Below are positions 17,006 through 26,869 of a stretch of 64,000 bases of DNA, one piece after another (position 1 is the stretch's first letter; every line of letters starts with the position of its first letter). Origin of the DNA: a candidate division FCPU426 bacterium (GTDB lineage: Bacteria; Oederibacteriota; JAAXVQ01; JAUVAV01); assembly GCA_030591525.1 (NCBI GenBank), contig JAUVAV010000010.1, positions 17,933 to 81,932 of the forward strand, given 5' to 3'. The notes beneath the pieces are model-generated. The model was not told the origin of the DNA and did not search any database. It saw nothing but the letters and a program-made list of their open reading frames with translations. Both the position numbers and the translations under genes were made by a program.

Positions 17006-19108
17006 ATGCATGAATGGGGTTTAAAGGGAATAGCTTTTGCCGGCTTTCTCGGGGTTTTGATTATTACCAGAACCGCTTTTGGCGGCTCGGCTTTATATAA
17101 TCCGGCGGAAGATAGAATAGAATATGAAGGCATAATTACGATTGAAGAGCTTTATCAGCAAATCGGCAATGGAGCGTATTTGGGAAAACCGGAAAGCAAT
17201 AAATATATTTTACATAAAAATATGTTTGGGAAGAAAAACAGCGGGCTTGATTTAAGCAACGCCGAATTCGTATTTGATGGCTTTTGGCGAATTCTGGCGC
17301 ACGGCAAGATAACCATGAATGACGCGGTAATATACTCGGTCAACGGGCAGGGTCTGATCAGATGTTATCGCGGAGAAAGCGGCATGGATTCAGGGCAGTT
17401 TGGATTATTTGCGAATAATCTAAGATGGTGGGAAACAAGATTAGAGGCCGATGGGAATAGCTATAGTTTCTTGTATAAATGCATGATTACCAACTCAACG
17501 ATGGAAGGATTTGTATTTCCTACGGAAGCAAACATCTTAACCCCGTATTGGCCCAATTATCTGGCCCCGTTATCGATTAGAATGAGTCATGGTTCCGAAA
17601 TCCGCAATGTCGGCTTTAAAAATGTTATTTGGGGGTTGCCTCTGGACACCTGGCAGGCATATTCGGGAGTAGTCTGTCTAAGTAACAATAGCCATACCAT
17701 CATTGATACGGTTACTTTTGATGATATAAATCTTTCTTTGCGCGATAACAGCAATGTTGGGGCGATCGGCATGTGGTCGAATCATTGTATTGTCAGAAAC
17801 ATGACGGCCAAAGGGCTGAATTTAGCCGGCGCCCTGGCCGAACACGCACAGGTGGCAGACGGGATAACATTTTCTGACATTATATTAGAAGGGGAAAACA
17901 TTCCGGCCGGCGGGCTGTTATCCCTGGGCTACAATCGGTATGGACACCGGGGATCAAGCACGGGAATATATATTGAAAAGCTTAATAATATAACCATGAA
18001 AAATTTCACCAAGGGAATCCAGAGTATTACGGCCAGCGGCTTTGAAATTACCGATTTCACCATTTCGCATACCAATATTGGCGCGGATATGGGAATGGTC
18101 TGGATGCTGAATGCGTCTGAAATAAGTTATGGCGATGCGGTTGAACCGCGCTGTTTAAGGCACGGCAAAATAGAAAATACGGCAACCGGGTATTACCTGA
18201 AGGGGACTTGCACGCAGGCCAATGACGGGACGCCTATCCCGGCATCGTGGGGAATTGTGAAGGTTTATAGCGAGGACGTTCAAATTATTGCCAGCGATAA
18301 AGCGATCACGTCTACCTGGCCCACCCGGCACGAATTTTACGGATTAAACGATACCTACTTCGGAGCAAATCACGATATATATATTACCCGGGATGATTTT
18401 CAAATAAATTTGATAAATTGCTCATTTGACCCCCAGAAAACGGAAATCACGTCATCGGCCGATAATTCATATGTCAAAGATTACCGGTTAATTACCGTGC
18501 GAGTCGTAAATCAACACGGCAATCCGGTGGACGATGCGCAGGTAATGATTTTGCCGGAAAATGGCGGTGAAGTTGTCGGAGCCGAGGGTTGGCCGCAAAC
18601 TATGTTTCAAACCGATGATACGGGTTATACCTCCCGGGCATCTGCTAATAAAGCCAATTCACCCGCTGTCTTGAACTGGAAGAAAACCAATGCGAATACG
18701 ACGGAGAACTATACCTATGAAATAAATGCCATTAAGGATGGCGAAACGGTTAAAGCTAATCAGGTCGCCCCGGGGGAAATATTTGACTACCAAACTTACG
18801 GAAATATAATCACTCTCGAGTTGCCCCTGAAAGACAACCCGCCGCTTCGCGCCTACCCCAATCCTTTTAATCCCAAGTGGCACACCCAGGGCTTCACCAT
18901 AATTAACTTAGAGGCGCAAACCGGGATGAGTATCTTTTCTATAGACGGGGAACTGATTAGAACCCTTGCCGATAGTGACGGTGATGGGAGAATCGTTTGG
19001 GATGGCCGGAACGAAAGCGGCCACCGGGTTGCCAACGGCATCTACCTGGGTTTGATCGAGAGTCCGGCCGGGGAGACCCGGAAGGTAAAAATCGCAGTGG
19101 AGAAATGA
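17006..19108 (+). CDS. large secreted protein with FlgD-type C-terminal domain
   Basis: About 700 residues. GTG 16994 is in frame, but ATG 17006 with GGTGG eight bases upstream is the likelier start. The signal peptide ends near FGG. Residues 40-490 look like a right-handed beta-helix (short repeats rich in Asn, Ile and Gly, e.g. NCSFD), although no pectate-lyase catalytic set is visible. About 495-605 is an Ig-like domain (YRLITVRVVNQHGNPVDDAQV). From about 612 the C-terminal module YPNPFNPKWHTQGFTI, then WDGRNESGHRVANGIYLG, ends in KVKIAVEK. That tail is the FlgD/Ig-like variant shared with the protein at 20533. Probable surface-exposed structural or glycan-binding protein. Confidence 0.75.
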   Translation: MHEWGLKGIAFAGFLGVLIITRTAFGGSALYNPAEDRIEYEGIITIEELYQQIGNGAYLGKPESNKYILHKNMFGKKNSGLDLSNAEFVFDGFWRILAHGKITMNDAVIYSVNGQGLIRCYRGESGMDSGQFGLFANNLRWWETRLEADGNSYSFLYKCMITNSTMEGFVFPTEANILTPYWPNYLAPLSIRMSHGSEIRNVGFKNVIWGLPLDTWQAYSGVVCLSNNSHTIIDTVTFDDINLSLRDNSNVGAIGMWSNHCIVRNMTAKGLNLAGALAEHAQVADGITFSDIILEGENIPAGGLLSLGYNRYGHRGSSTGIYIEKLNNITMKNFTKGIQSITASGFEITDFTISHTNIGADMGMVWMLNASEISYGDAVEPRCLRHGKIENTATGYYLKGTCTQANDGTPIPASWGIVKVYSEDVQIIASDKAITSTWPTRHEFYGLNDTYFGANHDIYITRDDFQINLINCSFDPQKTEITSSADNSYVKDYRLITVRVVNQHGNPVDDAQVMILPENGGEVVGAEGWPQTMFQTDDTGYTSRASANKANSPAVLNWKKTNANTTENYTYEINAIKDGETVKANQVAPGEIFDYQTYGNIITLELPLKDNPPLRAYPNPFNPKWHTQGFTIINLEAQTGMSIFSIDGELIRTLADSDGDGRIVWDGRNESGHRVANGIYLGLIESPAGETRKVKIAVEK

Positions 19109-19157
19109 GCGCCAAGCAAGTTGCTGCTTGACCAGTCGGCTGAAAGGAAAATGGATT

Positions 19158-20453
19158 ATGAATTTAATGAAGAGAATAATGCAAACATTATTTGTAATTG
19201 CAGTACTTACTTTTTTTTCACAGAGTGCTTTTGCTAAACTTTCTTTTCCTTACGACACAGAACCGTTTGCTACGGATAGTTCCGGCGTTTCTGCTAGTAG
19301 AGACAGTGGTGGGCATTTCAGAAGACCAGAACGAGGATATTTTAATCTTATATATTGGATAGGTACCGGCACTACACCTGGTTCCTTAATATTAGATTTT
19401 GAGAACCCTTTTACTGATGCTGTAGATAAAGATTTTGCAATTTTAACAGATTCTGAATCTTGGGGACCACTTGCCGATATTGCAAGGTTTGAATTTTTTT
19501 TAAATGATACCTTGCAAGGATGGTTTGATGCAGAGTTACGCCCTGATGAATTATTTGAATTTGAACTCCCGGGAAATGGTATTATTGCAAATAGGATTGT
19601 AATTACGAATATTACTCCTGACCCCGACGGCGTTAATAATCTTGCTACCATGACATTTACAGATGCGGGAGTAGCCTATCCCCTCGATCCCGGTGCCATC
19701 TCAGGCATGGTCACAGATCAGGATACAGGCAATCCTCTGGAAGAAGCAACCGTATCGGCTAATTCCTATTCAAACCCAACTAATTCAACAGGTTACTACA
19801 CAATAACCTTGCCCCTAGGGATCTACGCCCTAACCGCATCAAAGGCAGGGTATGAAGAGAAAACCGAAGAAGGTGTGGAAGTAGCAGCGGGGAAAACTAC
19901 GCTGGTAGATTTCCATTTAACCAGGATTAATCACGCGCCCACCATATCGGGGTTAGTTAATCAATCGGGTATAGTAGGAGTTCCTTGGAAATACGATATT
20001 TCCGAAAACATTTCTGATTCCAATGGTGATCTCTTGATCGTAGCTACAGATGATCCCGAAAATATCGCGGTAGAGGGATATGTGCTTGCTTTTTGTTATC
20101 AAACTTTAATAAATAATAAATCCGTGGTTATTAAGGTTACCGACCCCGGGGGGTTAAATACCAGTCAGACGATTTATGTTAGCGTAAAAGGTGCGGAGAA
20201 AACTAGTATTTATCCCAATCCCTACATTGCAGGTAAAGGATATCCGGAAAGGATTATCTTTGGTGGACTGCCAAAGGAAGCGACCTTGAGGATATATACC
20301 ATCTCAGGGGAATTAGTAAAAGAAATAAGCCCTCAACCGATAAACGGTGGAAGTGTGGAATGGGATGTATCGGGTATATCTTCCGGAATATATCTGTATA
20401 CGATTATTTCTCCGGGAGGAAAAAATAAAGGGAGAGTGAGTATTGTAAAGTAG
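19158..20453 (+). CDS. secreted protein: unknown N-terminal domain, regulatory-like Ig, sorting domain
   Basis: About 431 residues from ATG 19158 (AAAGGA upstream); a TTG at 19128 is in frame but lacks a ribosome site. Signal peptide about 1-26 (FFSQSAFA). Residues 27-175 are an unrecognised beta-rich domain (RRPERGYFNLIYW, ARFEFFLND). About 178-255 is a carboxypeptidase-regulatory-like fold (GAISGMVTDQDTGNPLEEATV). About 258-345 resembles a cadherin-like Ig domain (HAPTISGLVNQSGIVG, VTDPGGLNTSQT). The tail (YPNPYIAGKGYPERIIF, EWDVSGISSGIYLY, GRVSIVK) is the common sorting module. The next gene follows within 80 bp, so the two are probably co-transcribed. Confidence 0.78.
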   Translation: MNLMKRIMQTLFVIAVLTFFSQSAFAKLSFPYDTEPFATDSSGVSASRDSGGHFRRPERGYFNLIYWIGTGTTPGSLILDFENPFTDAVDKDFAILTDSESWGPLADIARFEFFLNDTLQGWFDAELRPDELFEFELPGNGIIANRIVITNITPDPDGVNNLATMTFTDAGVAYPLDPGAISGMVTDQDTGNPLEEATVSANSYSNPTNSTGYYTITLPLGIYALTASKAGYEEKTEEGVEVAAGKTTLVDFHLTRINHAPTISGLVNQSGIVGVPWKYDISENISDSNGDLLIVATDDPENIAVEGYVLAFCYQTLINNKSVVIKVTDPGGLNTSQTIYVSVKGAEKTSIYPNPYIAGKGYPERIIFGGLPKEATLRIYTISGELVKEISPQPINGGSVEWDVSGISSGIYLYTIISPGGKNKGRVSIVK

Positions 20454-20532
20454 AAAAGTAATGAGTTTTAAAGACAGGTGCATTAGTTTAGATTTGCTTT
20501 ATTGGCGCATAATGGGAGTTGAGGATGGAAAA

Positions 20533-23280
20533 ATGAGAGATATTGAATTAAAGTGGTTGAATAAAGCCAATCTTTGCATGTTTTTAAGAATGAACTCTGT
20601 TATCTGGGTGATGCTGTTATTTGCAGGGGCAGGTATGGCAAGGGCTGCTGCACTGCTAATTACTGATTGGTCTTCTGTTGGGGGAACTACTCAAAACAAA
20701 GATGATAATAAAGACATAATGTATTTGGTGACAGAAAATGACAACTTGACTTTTTCAGTCACGGTAGATCAGGCAGTAGATTACGAATGGCAGGTAAACA
20801 AATCAACCGAGACATCAGTAAATGCCGATACATTTGCTTGGACAGTTCCCGAAGAAAAGGGCATATGGGAAATTCATTTAAAATGCTGGAATCTAACCAA
20901 CGAAGAAGCGCATAAGGAGTGGGTGGTATCCACTTTAACTCCTGCCGAAGCGCCGGAATTTTTTGATTATTTTGCAGATTTGGAATATTTGAGCGGGAGA
21001 ACGGCAAAAGATCCATGGGATAGGGCATTGAGTGAGTGGGCGCCATACAATAATAATCCGGCTTATATAGTACTAGATGCTTCCCGAGGATTTGTGCGAC
21101 GAACCTCTGATGGTATCAATCTGCCCATAAATACGAATATGTCAGTAAAATGCGGCACCTGGAAATTTAAATACAGATTTCCCGACGGCAATACCGGTCA
21201 TTATGGTTTTAGTGTTAATTACAACTGGAGTTCCAGTATAAATCGCAATTGCTATTATGGGAAGTGTTCGGATGCCCATCACCATTGCTGTGTTTATGTA
21301 AGACCGGAGTGCGCTTTCAGTTTTGAGTATGACGGGACCGGATGGCCGGAAGACGGCAAATGGCATCAAGTGACAATTATTCGTACCCCGGAGACATGGG
21401 TTTATGTGTATAACGATTACATATTTGAGTTTTATGTACAGGACAAGCTGGATATTACGCCGGAAAAAATTCTTTTGACTTTGAGCCGCTATGAAGGGCA
21501 TACCATGCACATTGATAATCTGGAAATATACCGGGATAAATATTTATTTCCGGAAACCGAAATTGCTTATAAGCCATATACCTGGAATTATTATTATAAT
21601 ACCGGTGATGGCTGTTTTCATCCGGAAACCAGGGAAGGGATTGTAGTAAAAGGGCGGAATATCAGATTGGCGGATATTGCCGCCGCGGTTAACGATGCCA
21701 CGAAATTTACCTATAACGGCAATACGGCCATATGCTATGTTGACCTGGTAATCTACGATGGAAGCGAATTAATAATGAACAATGAAACTTTGAAATTCCA
21801 TTGTGATTACGACGGAGAGTGTCATTTGGTTTTGAAGTATGGGGCGGAAATGAGCATGGAAAACAGCGTGGTTACTACGACCAACGAGCATTATTTCGTA
21901 TGGAATAATGCCAGCTCCACCACCCATTTAGGGCGTGCAACATGCTCTGAACGGGTAGATCCTATAGAATTTCAAAAAGTGGGTTTTTCCGGCGGCGTAT
22001 GGCCCTTGGGGAATGCGGGTTTAATCCGATTTTCCGCCGACAATTCGATTATAAATAATACGGCCCACATATTTTTTGATTCGCCTATGGAATTGAATAT
22101 TACTGATACTAAATTCACGAATTTGCATGAATTGGATATAGGCAATTACACCGGGGTGGCTACCACCGGGCAGCAGCGATCCCGCCAGAGATGGTTTCCC
22201 CATGGGGATAAATCATTTTGGGTGTATTTAGATGAAGTAAATACGAATAAATTTAATTTCCAGGGCGTTTCTTTTAGCGGCCAAGAGAGCCCCATCAATG
22301 TGACTTTTTTAATTAATGCCTTAAGAGATAAATTGAATGTGTATGATATGAATTTGGAAAACGAGAATATCGTAATTAAAAAATCATTGCCCCAACAAGC
22401 CGGACAATCACATACCTGGGTGCCCTATGTGGCCGCCAGTTATGAGTCTGAGAGTTATGGCGGCGAGGGAACCGGGATGGATAGCAAACTGGGATTGGTG
22501 AACTGCAAATTTAAGGATATAGTTGTTCCTACGGATAGGGCTTGGGCAATACCAAAATATTATTGTGATGTAAAAGTGGTTAATCAGGCGGGGCAGCCGG
22601 AAAGCGGTGCCATGGTAACCGTAACTAATGAGGTCGATAACACCTATTATCCCTCGGAAAATATTGAGGTGAAACAACAGGTGTTTGACCCCAAGCCTTC
22701 CTCGGCCAACCAGTATTCTTATTTATCCTACCAGCTTATACAAGGATTATCCCATACTTCGGCTGTCACCGGCGCCAACGGCCATACCCCGCTACCCTCG
22801 GATAAATCGCAAACCCTGGTAATTGCGGATTATGTTAAAGACCAGGCCGGAAAAAGAGAATTTACCTATACTGTCAAAGCGGAGAAAAACGGGGTAATCG
22901 GAACGGTCAGAAGAATAAATCCGGATGCCGGCTGGTATCGGCCTGATCCGGAGGTGCCGGCCCGGACTATTGTAGTGGTTCTGGGCGTGCTGGATGTTCC
23001 CTCGGACTTAAAGTCCGTAAAGGTATATCCCAATCCCTTCAATCCCAGGTGGCACACGCAAGGTCTGACCATAGATAATCTTGCCGCTCAGGCCAGCATA
23101 AAAATCTATACTGTTGCCGGCGAACTGGTGAGAACCCTGCAGGAGCGGGAAGGTTATGGGAGGGTTAGTTGGGACGGCAGGAACGAAAGCGGCCAGCGAG
23201 TTGCCAATGGCATCTATATCGGATTGCTGGAGAGTCCGGACGGAGAAATCCGGAAGGTGAAAATTGCGCTGGAAAAATAG
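20533..23280 (+). CDS. large secreted protein with Ig-like, LamG-like and FlgD-type domains
   Basis: About 915 residues. The frame is open from ATG 20461, but GAGG eight bases before ATG 20533 favours the latter. A signal peptide ends near MARAAA. About 40-135 is an Ig-like domain (TFSVTVDQAVDYEWQVN, then TFAWTVPEEKGIWEIHL) also found at the start of the 30209 protein. About 140-330 resembles a LamG/jelly-roll fold (GTWKFKYRFPDGNTGHYGFS) with an unusual Cys/His cluster (NCYYGKCSDAHHHCCVY). A beta-helix-like stretch follows. About 675-820 is an Ig-like module (CDVKVVNQAGQPESGAMV, TGANGHTPLPSD) shared with 38018. The tail from 829 (YPNPFNPRWHTQGLT, WDGRNESGQRVANGIYIG) is FlgD-type. Confidence 0.78.
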   Translation: MRDIELKWLNKANLCMFLRMNSVIWVMLLFAGAGMARAAALLITDWSSVGGTTQNKDDNKDIMYLVTENDNLTFSVTVDQAVDYEWQVNKSTETSVNADTFAWTVPEEKGIWEIHLKCWNLTNEEAHKEWVVSTLTPAEAPEFFDYFADLEYLSGRTAKDPWDRALSEWAPYNNNPAYIVLDASRGFVRRTSDGINLPINTNMSVKCGTWKFKYRFPDGNTGHYGFSVNYNWSSSINRNCYYGKCSDAHHHCCVYVRPECAFSFEYDGTGWPEDGKWHQVTIIRTPETWVYVYNDYIFEFYVQDKLDITPEKILLTLSRYEGHTMHIDNLEIYRDKYLFPETEIAYKPYTWNYYYNTGDGCFHPETREGIVVKGRNIRLADIAAAVNDATKFTYNGNTAICYVDLVIYDGSELIMNNETLKFHCDYDGECHLVLKYGAEMSMENSVVTTTNEHYFVWNNASSTTHLGRATCSERVDPIEFQKVGFSGGVWPLGNAGLIRFSADNSIINNTAHIFFDSPMELNITDTKFTNLHELDIGNYTGVATTGQQRSRQRWFPHGDKSFWVYLDEVNTNKFNFQGVSFSGQESPINVTFLINALRDKLNVYDMNLENENIVIKKSLPQQAGQSHTWVPYVAASYESESYGGEGTGMDSKLGLVNCKFKDIVVPTDRAWAIPKYYCDVKVVNQAGQPESGAMVTVTNEVDNTYYPSENIEVKQQVFDPKPSSANQYSYLSYQLIQGLSHTSAVTGANGHTPLPSDKSQTLVIADYVKDQAGKREFTYTVKAEKNGVIGTVRRINPDAGWYRPDPEVPARTIVVVLGVLDVPSDLKSVKVYPNPFNPRWHTQGLTIDNLAAQASIKIYTVAGELVRTLQEREGYGRVSWDGRNESGQRVANGIYIGLLESPDGEIRKVKIALEK

Positions 23281-23343
23281 CGGCGACAGCGATTGCCGAT
23301 TCTCAGCGAGGAAAATAAAAGCAACAGATAAGGAGATGAGGAA

Positions 23344-24279
23344 ATGTTTACCCGGCAAATGAGGTTAGTTTTACTGTTTGCTTTAATAATTTCTTTAGGT
23401 GTTGTCAACCAGCTCGGCGCCACTTTTTCCAAGAGTGACGCCGGAACCGCTACGGCAAATTTCCTGAAATTAGGAGTGGGCGCCAGAGCGGCAGCCATGG
23501 GGGATGCGTTTACCAGTATTTGCGATGACGCGACCGCGGTATACTGGAATCCCGCCGGATTGAGTAAAATCCGGAAACATTCTATTTCTTTCATGCACGC
23601 TTTATGGTTTGAAGATATCTTCTATGATTGGGTTTCCTATGCCCTGCCGCTTAAAAGGAATGGCACGGCCGGTATTGGAATCCAATATCTGAATTACGGC
23701 GGAATTCAAGAGACTGATGAATTTGGAGTCGAGCGAGGTCTGTTCTGGCCGTACGATTTAGCCGTGACAGTTTCCTATGCCAGAAGTATCTCGAATATTT
23801 CCCTGGGAGGAAGCCTGAAATACATTGCCTCGAAGATTAAAAACACGGCATTTTCCATCGCGCTGGACGCGGGTGTTAAGTATGCGCTTTTCGATGAGAA
23901 ATTATCCCTCGGCCTGGTAGTCCGAAACCTGGGGCCGGGGATGCAATATGGCGGTGAAGGCGATCCGCTGGCCATGGATATCAAAATTGGTCTGGCGTAC
24001 CGTATATTTAATGATTGGCTGATTGCCTTGGAGGCTGACGCGCCGCTGGCCAATGAGGCCGGTTTTGGAATCGGGAGTGAATATAATTACCAACTAAACA
24101 AAGAAATCATTATATCCGGCAGAGCCGGTTATAACACCAGTGCCCGGTATACCGGCGGATTAAACGGCTTAACAGCCGGCACTGGAGTGAATTATCTGGG
24201 ATGCAATTTTGACTATGCCTTGGCATCGTTTGGAAAACTCGGAATGACGCATCGGATATCGATTAGTCTGAAGTTTTAG
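23344..24279 (+). CDS. PorV/PorQ-family outer-membrane protein
   Basis: 311 residues, the compact form of the family. A signal peptide (about 1-28) is followed by the family signature: TANFLKLGVGARAAAMGDAF, a gap, then VYWNPAGLSKI near residues 60-70. The barrel runs to the end, which reads MTHRISISLKF, with a terminal Phe for outer-membrane insertion. It sits directly after a run of three secreted sorting-domain proteins and is the most PorV-like of the three in the window, since it lacks the TPR tail of the other two. GGAGATGAGGAA precedes ATG 23344. Confidence 0.85.
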   Translation: MFTRQMRLVLLFALIISLGVVNQLGATFSKSDAGTATANFLKLGVGARAAAMGDAFTSICDDATAVYWNPAGLSKIRKHSISFMHALWFEDIFYDWVSYALPLKRNGTAGIGIQYLNYGGIQETDEFGVERGLFWPYDLAVTVSYARSISNISLGGSLKYIASKIKNTAFSIALDAGVKYALFDEKLSLGLVVRNLGPGMQYGGEGDPLAMDIKIGLAYRIFNDWLIALEADAPLANEAGFGIGSEYNYQLNKEIIISGRAGYNTSARYTGGLNGLTAGTGVNYLGCNFDYALASFGKLGMTHRISISLKF

Positions 24280-24293
24280 AGATATATTAAATT

Positions 24294-24316
24294 ACCCCGC
24301 ACTGAAGTGCGGGGAA
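24294..24316 (+). terminator. hairpin CCCCGCACTGAAGTGCGGGG after the PorV-like gene
   Basis: A perfect stem (CCCCGCACT/AGTGCGGGG) with a GA loop starts 15 bp after the stop. It lacks a long T run. The same stem and loop occur after the DUF4388-like gene (52255-52281), so it is a repeated element used at gene ends. Confidence 0.6.
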
Positions 24317-24556
24317 TTTGATCCGAGTTTAGCCGGGGCCATGAATGACAACTGTGCAGTTAAAGCAAACTTGGCTGATGGCGCAGGATGTAAAGCAGGA
24401 CGGCGGGATATACTTGCGGCTCCATAACAAATTAAGCGGCATAAATTGTTTTACAAAAGCAGCGCGTTCGTTTATATTGCTATTTAAATTGGTTGTTCCC
24501 TTCAGATTGCTGCAGGAGTAATTGATTAAAAATACGCATCTCTTGTCTTGTTGTGA

Positions 24557-24600
24557 GCAGCGTGAAGCTGCGTCGGTTAGCCGACGCTAAAATAAGGAGG
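24557..24600 (+). promoter_or_regulatory. tandem hairpins and ribosome site in the leuB leader
   Basis: GCAGC-GTGAA-GCTGC (24557-24571) is followed directly by GCGTCGG-TTAG-CCGACGC (24570-24587), then AAGGAGG (24594-24600) six bases before the leuB ATG. Such stems beside a ribosome site could control translation. The rest of 24317-24556 holds nothing recognisable. Confidence 0.4.
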
Positions 24601-24606
24601 ATGTTA

Positions 24607-25668
24607 ATGGGAAAGACTTACAAGATCGCGGTTCTGCCGGGCGATGGTACCGGGCCGGAGGTAATAGCCGAGGGACGTAAAGTTCTGCAGGCGGTGGCTG
24701 ATAAGCAGGGAATTTCATTTGATTATACCGAGTATGATCTGGGAGGGGAACGGTATTTGAAGACCGGAGAACTGGTCCCGGACTCAGTACTGGATGAATT
24801 GGGCAAGGTTGACAGTATTTACCTGGGCGCAATCGGGCATCCGGATGTCAAGCCCGGGCTCCTGGAAGTCGGTATTCTGCTCAAGCTTCGTTTTCATTTT
24901 GAACAGTATATTAATCTGCGCCCCGTAAAGCTGTACCCGAATGTGGAAACGCCGCTGAAAGACAAGGGGCCGGAGCAGATAAATTTTGAGATTATTCGCG
25001 AGAACTGCGGCGGGATTTATACCGGCGTGGGCGGCTCGGCGCATAAAGGAACGCCCCTGGAGTACGCCACCCAGATCATGACCTATTCGCGGCCCGAAGT
25101 GGACCGCTGTCTGCGTTATGCTTTCCAGCGCGCCATGAAGCGGGCGAAGAAGAGCCTCACCCTGGTACATAAGATGAACGTGCTTACCGAGGTGGGCGAT
25201 CTTTGGTTCCGGGCTTTCCATGAGATGGGCGAGAAGGAGTTTCCCGAGGTTAAGCGTGATTACGCGCACGTGGACGCGACCACCATGTGGATGGTGAAAA
25301 ATCCCGAATGGTTCGAGACCATGGTAACGGCCAATTTATTTGGAGATATCATAACTGATCTCGGGGCCATGATCCAGGGCGGCATGGGCATTGCCGCGGG
25401 CGGAAACATCAATCCCGGGGGAATATCCATGTTTGAACCCATTGGCGGCTCGGCGCCCAAGTACACGGGTCAGAAGAAGATCAATCCTTTGGCCGCGATC
25501 TGCGCGGCCGGCATGATGCTCGAGTATTTGGGAGAGGAACAGGCCGGTCAAGCGGTGGAGAACGCGGTTATTAAAGCGCTGGAGTCAGGCAAGATAAAGT
25601 CTTTGGCCGCCGGCCGCATGGGTCTGGACACCGGGCAGGTCGGGGATTTAATAGCCAGTTTGATTTAA
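24607..25668 (+). CDS. leuB: 3-isopropylmalate dehydrogenase
   Basis: Oxidises and decarboxylates 3-isopropylmalate with NAD, the third step of leucine synthesis. The 353 residues are typical. The N-terminus [16 protein letters not shown] binds cofactor and metal; GGIYTGVGG and the catalytic-region KMNVLT are clear. The metal Asp pair lies in [17 protein letters not shown] (FGDIxxD) and the NAD site in [14 protein letters not shown]. The start at ATG 24607 behind AAGGAGG is preferred over ATG 24601 and the upstream TTG. It is separated from leuD by 20 kb of inserted genes and followed within 27 bp by asd. Confidence 0.93.
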   Translation: MGKTYKIAVLPGDGTGPEVIAEGRKVLQAVADKQGISFDYTEYDLGGERYLKTGELVPDSVLDELGKVDSIYLGAIGHPDVKPGLLEVGILLKLRFHFEQYINLRPVKLYPNVETPLKDKGPEQINFEIIRENCGGIYTGVGGSAHKGTPLEYATQIMTYSRPEVDRCLRYAFQRAMKRAKKSLTLVHKMNVLTEVGDLWFRAFHEMGEKEFPEVKRDYAHVDATTMWMVKNPEWFETMVTANLFGDIITDLGAMIQGGMGIAAGGNINPGGISMFEPIGGSAPKYTGQKKINPLAAICAAGMMLEYLGEEQAGQAVENAVIKALESGKIKSLAAGRMGLDTGQVGDLIASLI

Positions 25669-25694
25669 ATTATTGAAGTATGGAGTTGTTTAAC

Positions 25695-26705
25695 ATGCCA
25701 AAGCAATACCGTATCGGCATCATGGGCGCGACCGGCGCAGTGGGATCAATTATGCTCCGGATTCTGGAAGAACGCGATTTTCCGGTGGCTGAATTGCGTC
25801 CTCTGGCCTCGGTCCGCTCGGCCGGCAAGCTTTTGAAATTCCGCGGGGAAGAGGTGAAGATCCGGGAACTTACGGAAGATTCCTTTAAGGGACTGGATAT
25901 TGTCCTGGCCTCGGCCGGGGCCTCGATTTCCAAAAAATACGTGCCCCATGCGGTTGAGGCCGGAGCAACGGTGATTGACAATACCAGCGCCTTTCGCATG
26001 GAACCGGGAGTTCCCCTGGTGATTCCCGAGGTCAATGCCGAAGATATCTTTAAACATAAGGGAATTATTGCCAATCCCAACTGCTCAACTATTATTATGC
26101 TGGTTCCATTAAAGCCTTTGCACGACGTGGCCCGCATCCAAAGAATCGTGGTAAGTACCTATCAGGCAGTTTCCGGGACCGGCAGTCAGGCTATCACAGA
26201 GTTGGAAGACCAGGTTAAACAGTTTGTCTCCGGAGAGCCGATCAAGCATGAAGTATATCCTTATCAAATCGCCTTTAATGTTCTGCCGCATATAGACACC
26301 TTCCAGGATAACGGTTATACCCGGGAGGAGATGAAAATGCTCAATGAGACCCGGAAAATGCTGCATGATGATTCCATCCAGGTTTCCGCCACTGCGATCC
26401 GGGTTCCGGTTTTTACCAGCCATTCCGAATCCCTGCAAATAGAGACGGAAAAGAAACTGACCGCCCAGCAGGCCCGTGAACTGCTGGAGTCCGCGCCCGG
26501 CGTAAAAGTAGTGGATGATCCGGCTAATCTGAAATATCCCATGCCCCTGGACACTTCCGGACAGGATCTGGTTTTTGCCGGCCGCATCCGGGAGGATATT
26601 TCCCATGCCCATGGCCTGGCGCTCTGGGTGGCAGGGGACCAGCTTCGCAAAGGAGCGGCCACCAATGCCGTGCAGATCGCGGAGATATTGATCCGGGGAA
26701 AATAG
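25695..26705 (+). CDS. asd: aspartate-semialdehyde dehydrogenase
   Basis: Makes aspartate semialdehyde from aspartyl phosphate, the branch point for lysine, threonine, methionine and diaminopimelate. The 336 residues fit the Gram-positive/archaeal-type length. The NADP loop is GIMGATGAVGS (residues 8-18). The catalytic Cys130 lies in NPNCSTI, with the following TYQAVSGTG. The active-site His is probably the one in the C-terminal half (HSESLQIE). GGAG nine bases before ATG 25695 decides the start; ATG 25680 lacks a ribosome site. It directly follows leuB. A degraded copy of its 3' end lies at 44665-44730, before truA. Confidence 0.95.
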   Translation: MPKQYRIGIMGATGAVGSIMLRILEERDFPVAELRPLASVRSAGKLLKFRGEEVKIRELTEDSFKGLDIVLASAGASISKKYVPHAVEAGATVIDNTSAFRMEPGVPLVIPEVNAEDIFKHKGIIANPNCSTIIMLVPLKPLHDVARIQRIVVSTYQAVSGTGSQAITELEDQVKQFVSGEPIKHEVYPYQIAFNVLPHIDTFQDNGYTREEMKMLNETRKMLHDDSIQVSATAIRVPVFTSHSESLQIETEKKLTAQQARELLESAPGVKVVDDPANLKYPMPLDTSGQDLVFAGRIREDISHAHGLALWVAGDQLRKGAATNAVQIAEILIRGK

Positions 26706-26736
26706 ATAGTTACTGTTGCGGGAAGCCAAAATGAAG

Positions 26737-26824
26737 TACTCCCCCTGGATGGGAAGGTTGGGTGGGGGTGTCTTCAAAGGTTATTTCACCCTCCCCTTAA
26801 TCCCCTCCCATCAAGGGAGGGGAT
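26737..26824 (+). repeat. inverted-repeat element, CCCTCCC family
   Basis: Arms of about 33 bases (CTCCCCCTGGATGGGAAGG... and ...CCCCTCCCATCAAGGGAGGGG) enclose CTTCAAAGGTTATTT. The layout matches 2174-2270. It lies between asd and ldh. Confidence 0.75.
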
Positions 26825-26869
26825 TTTAGTCTTTCCGCAATAGATACTAATTAATCAATGGGGGCGACG

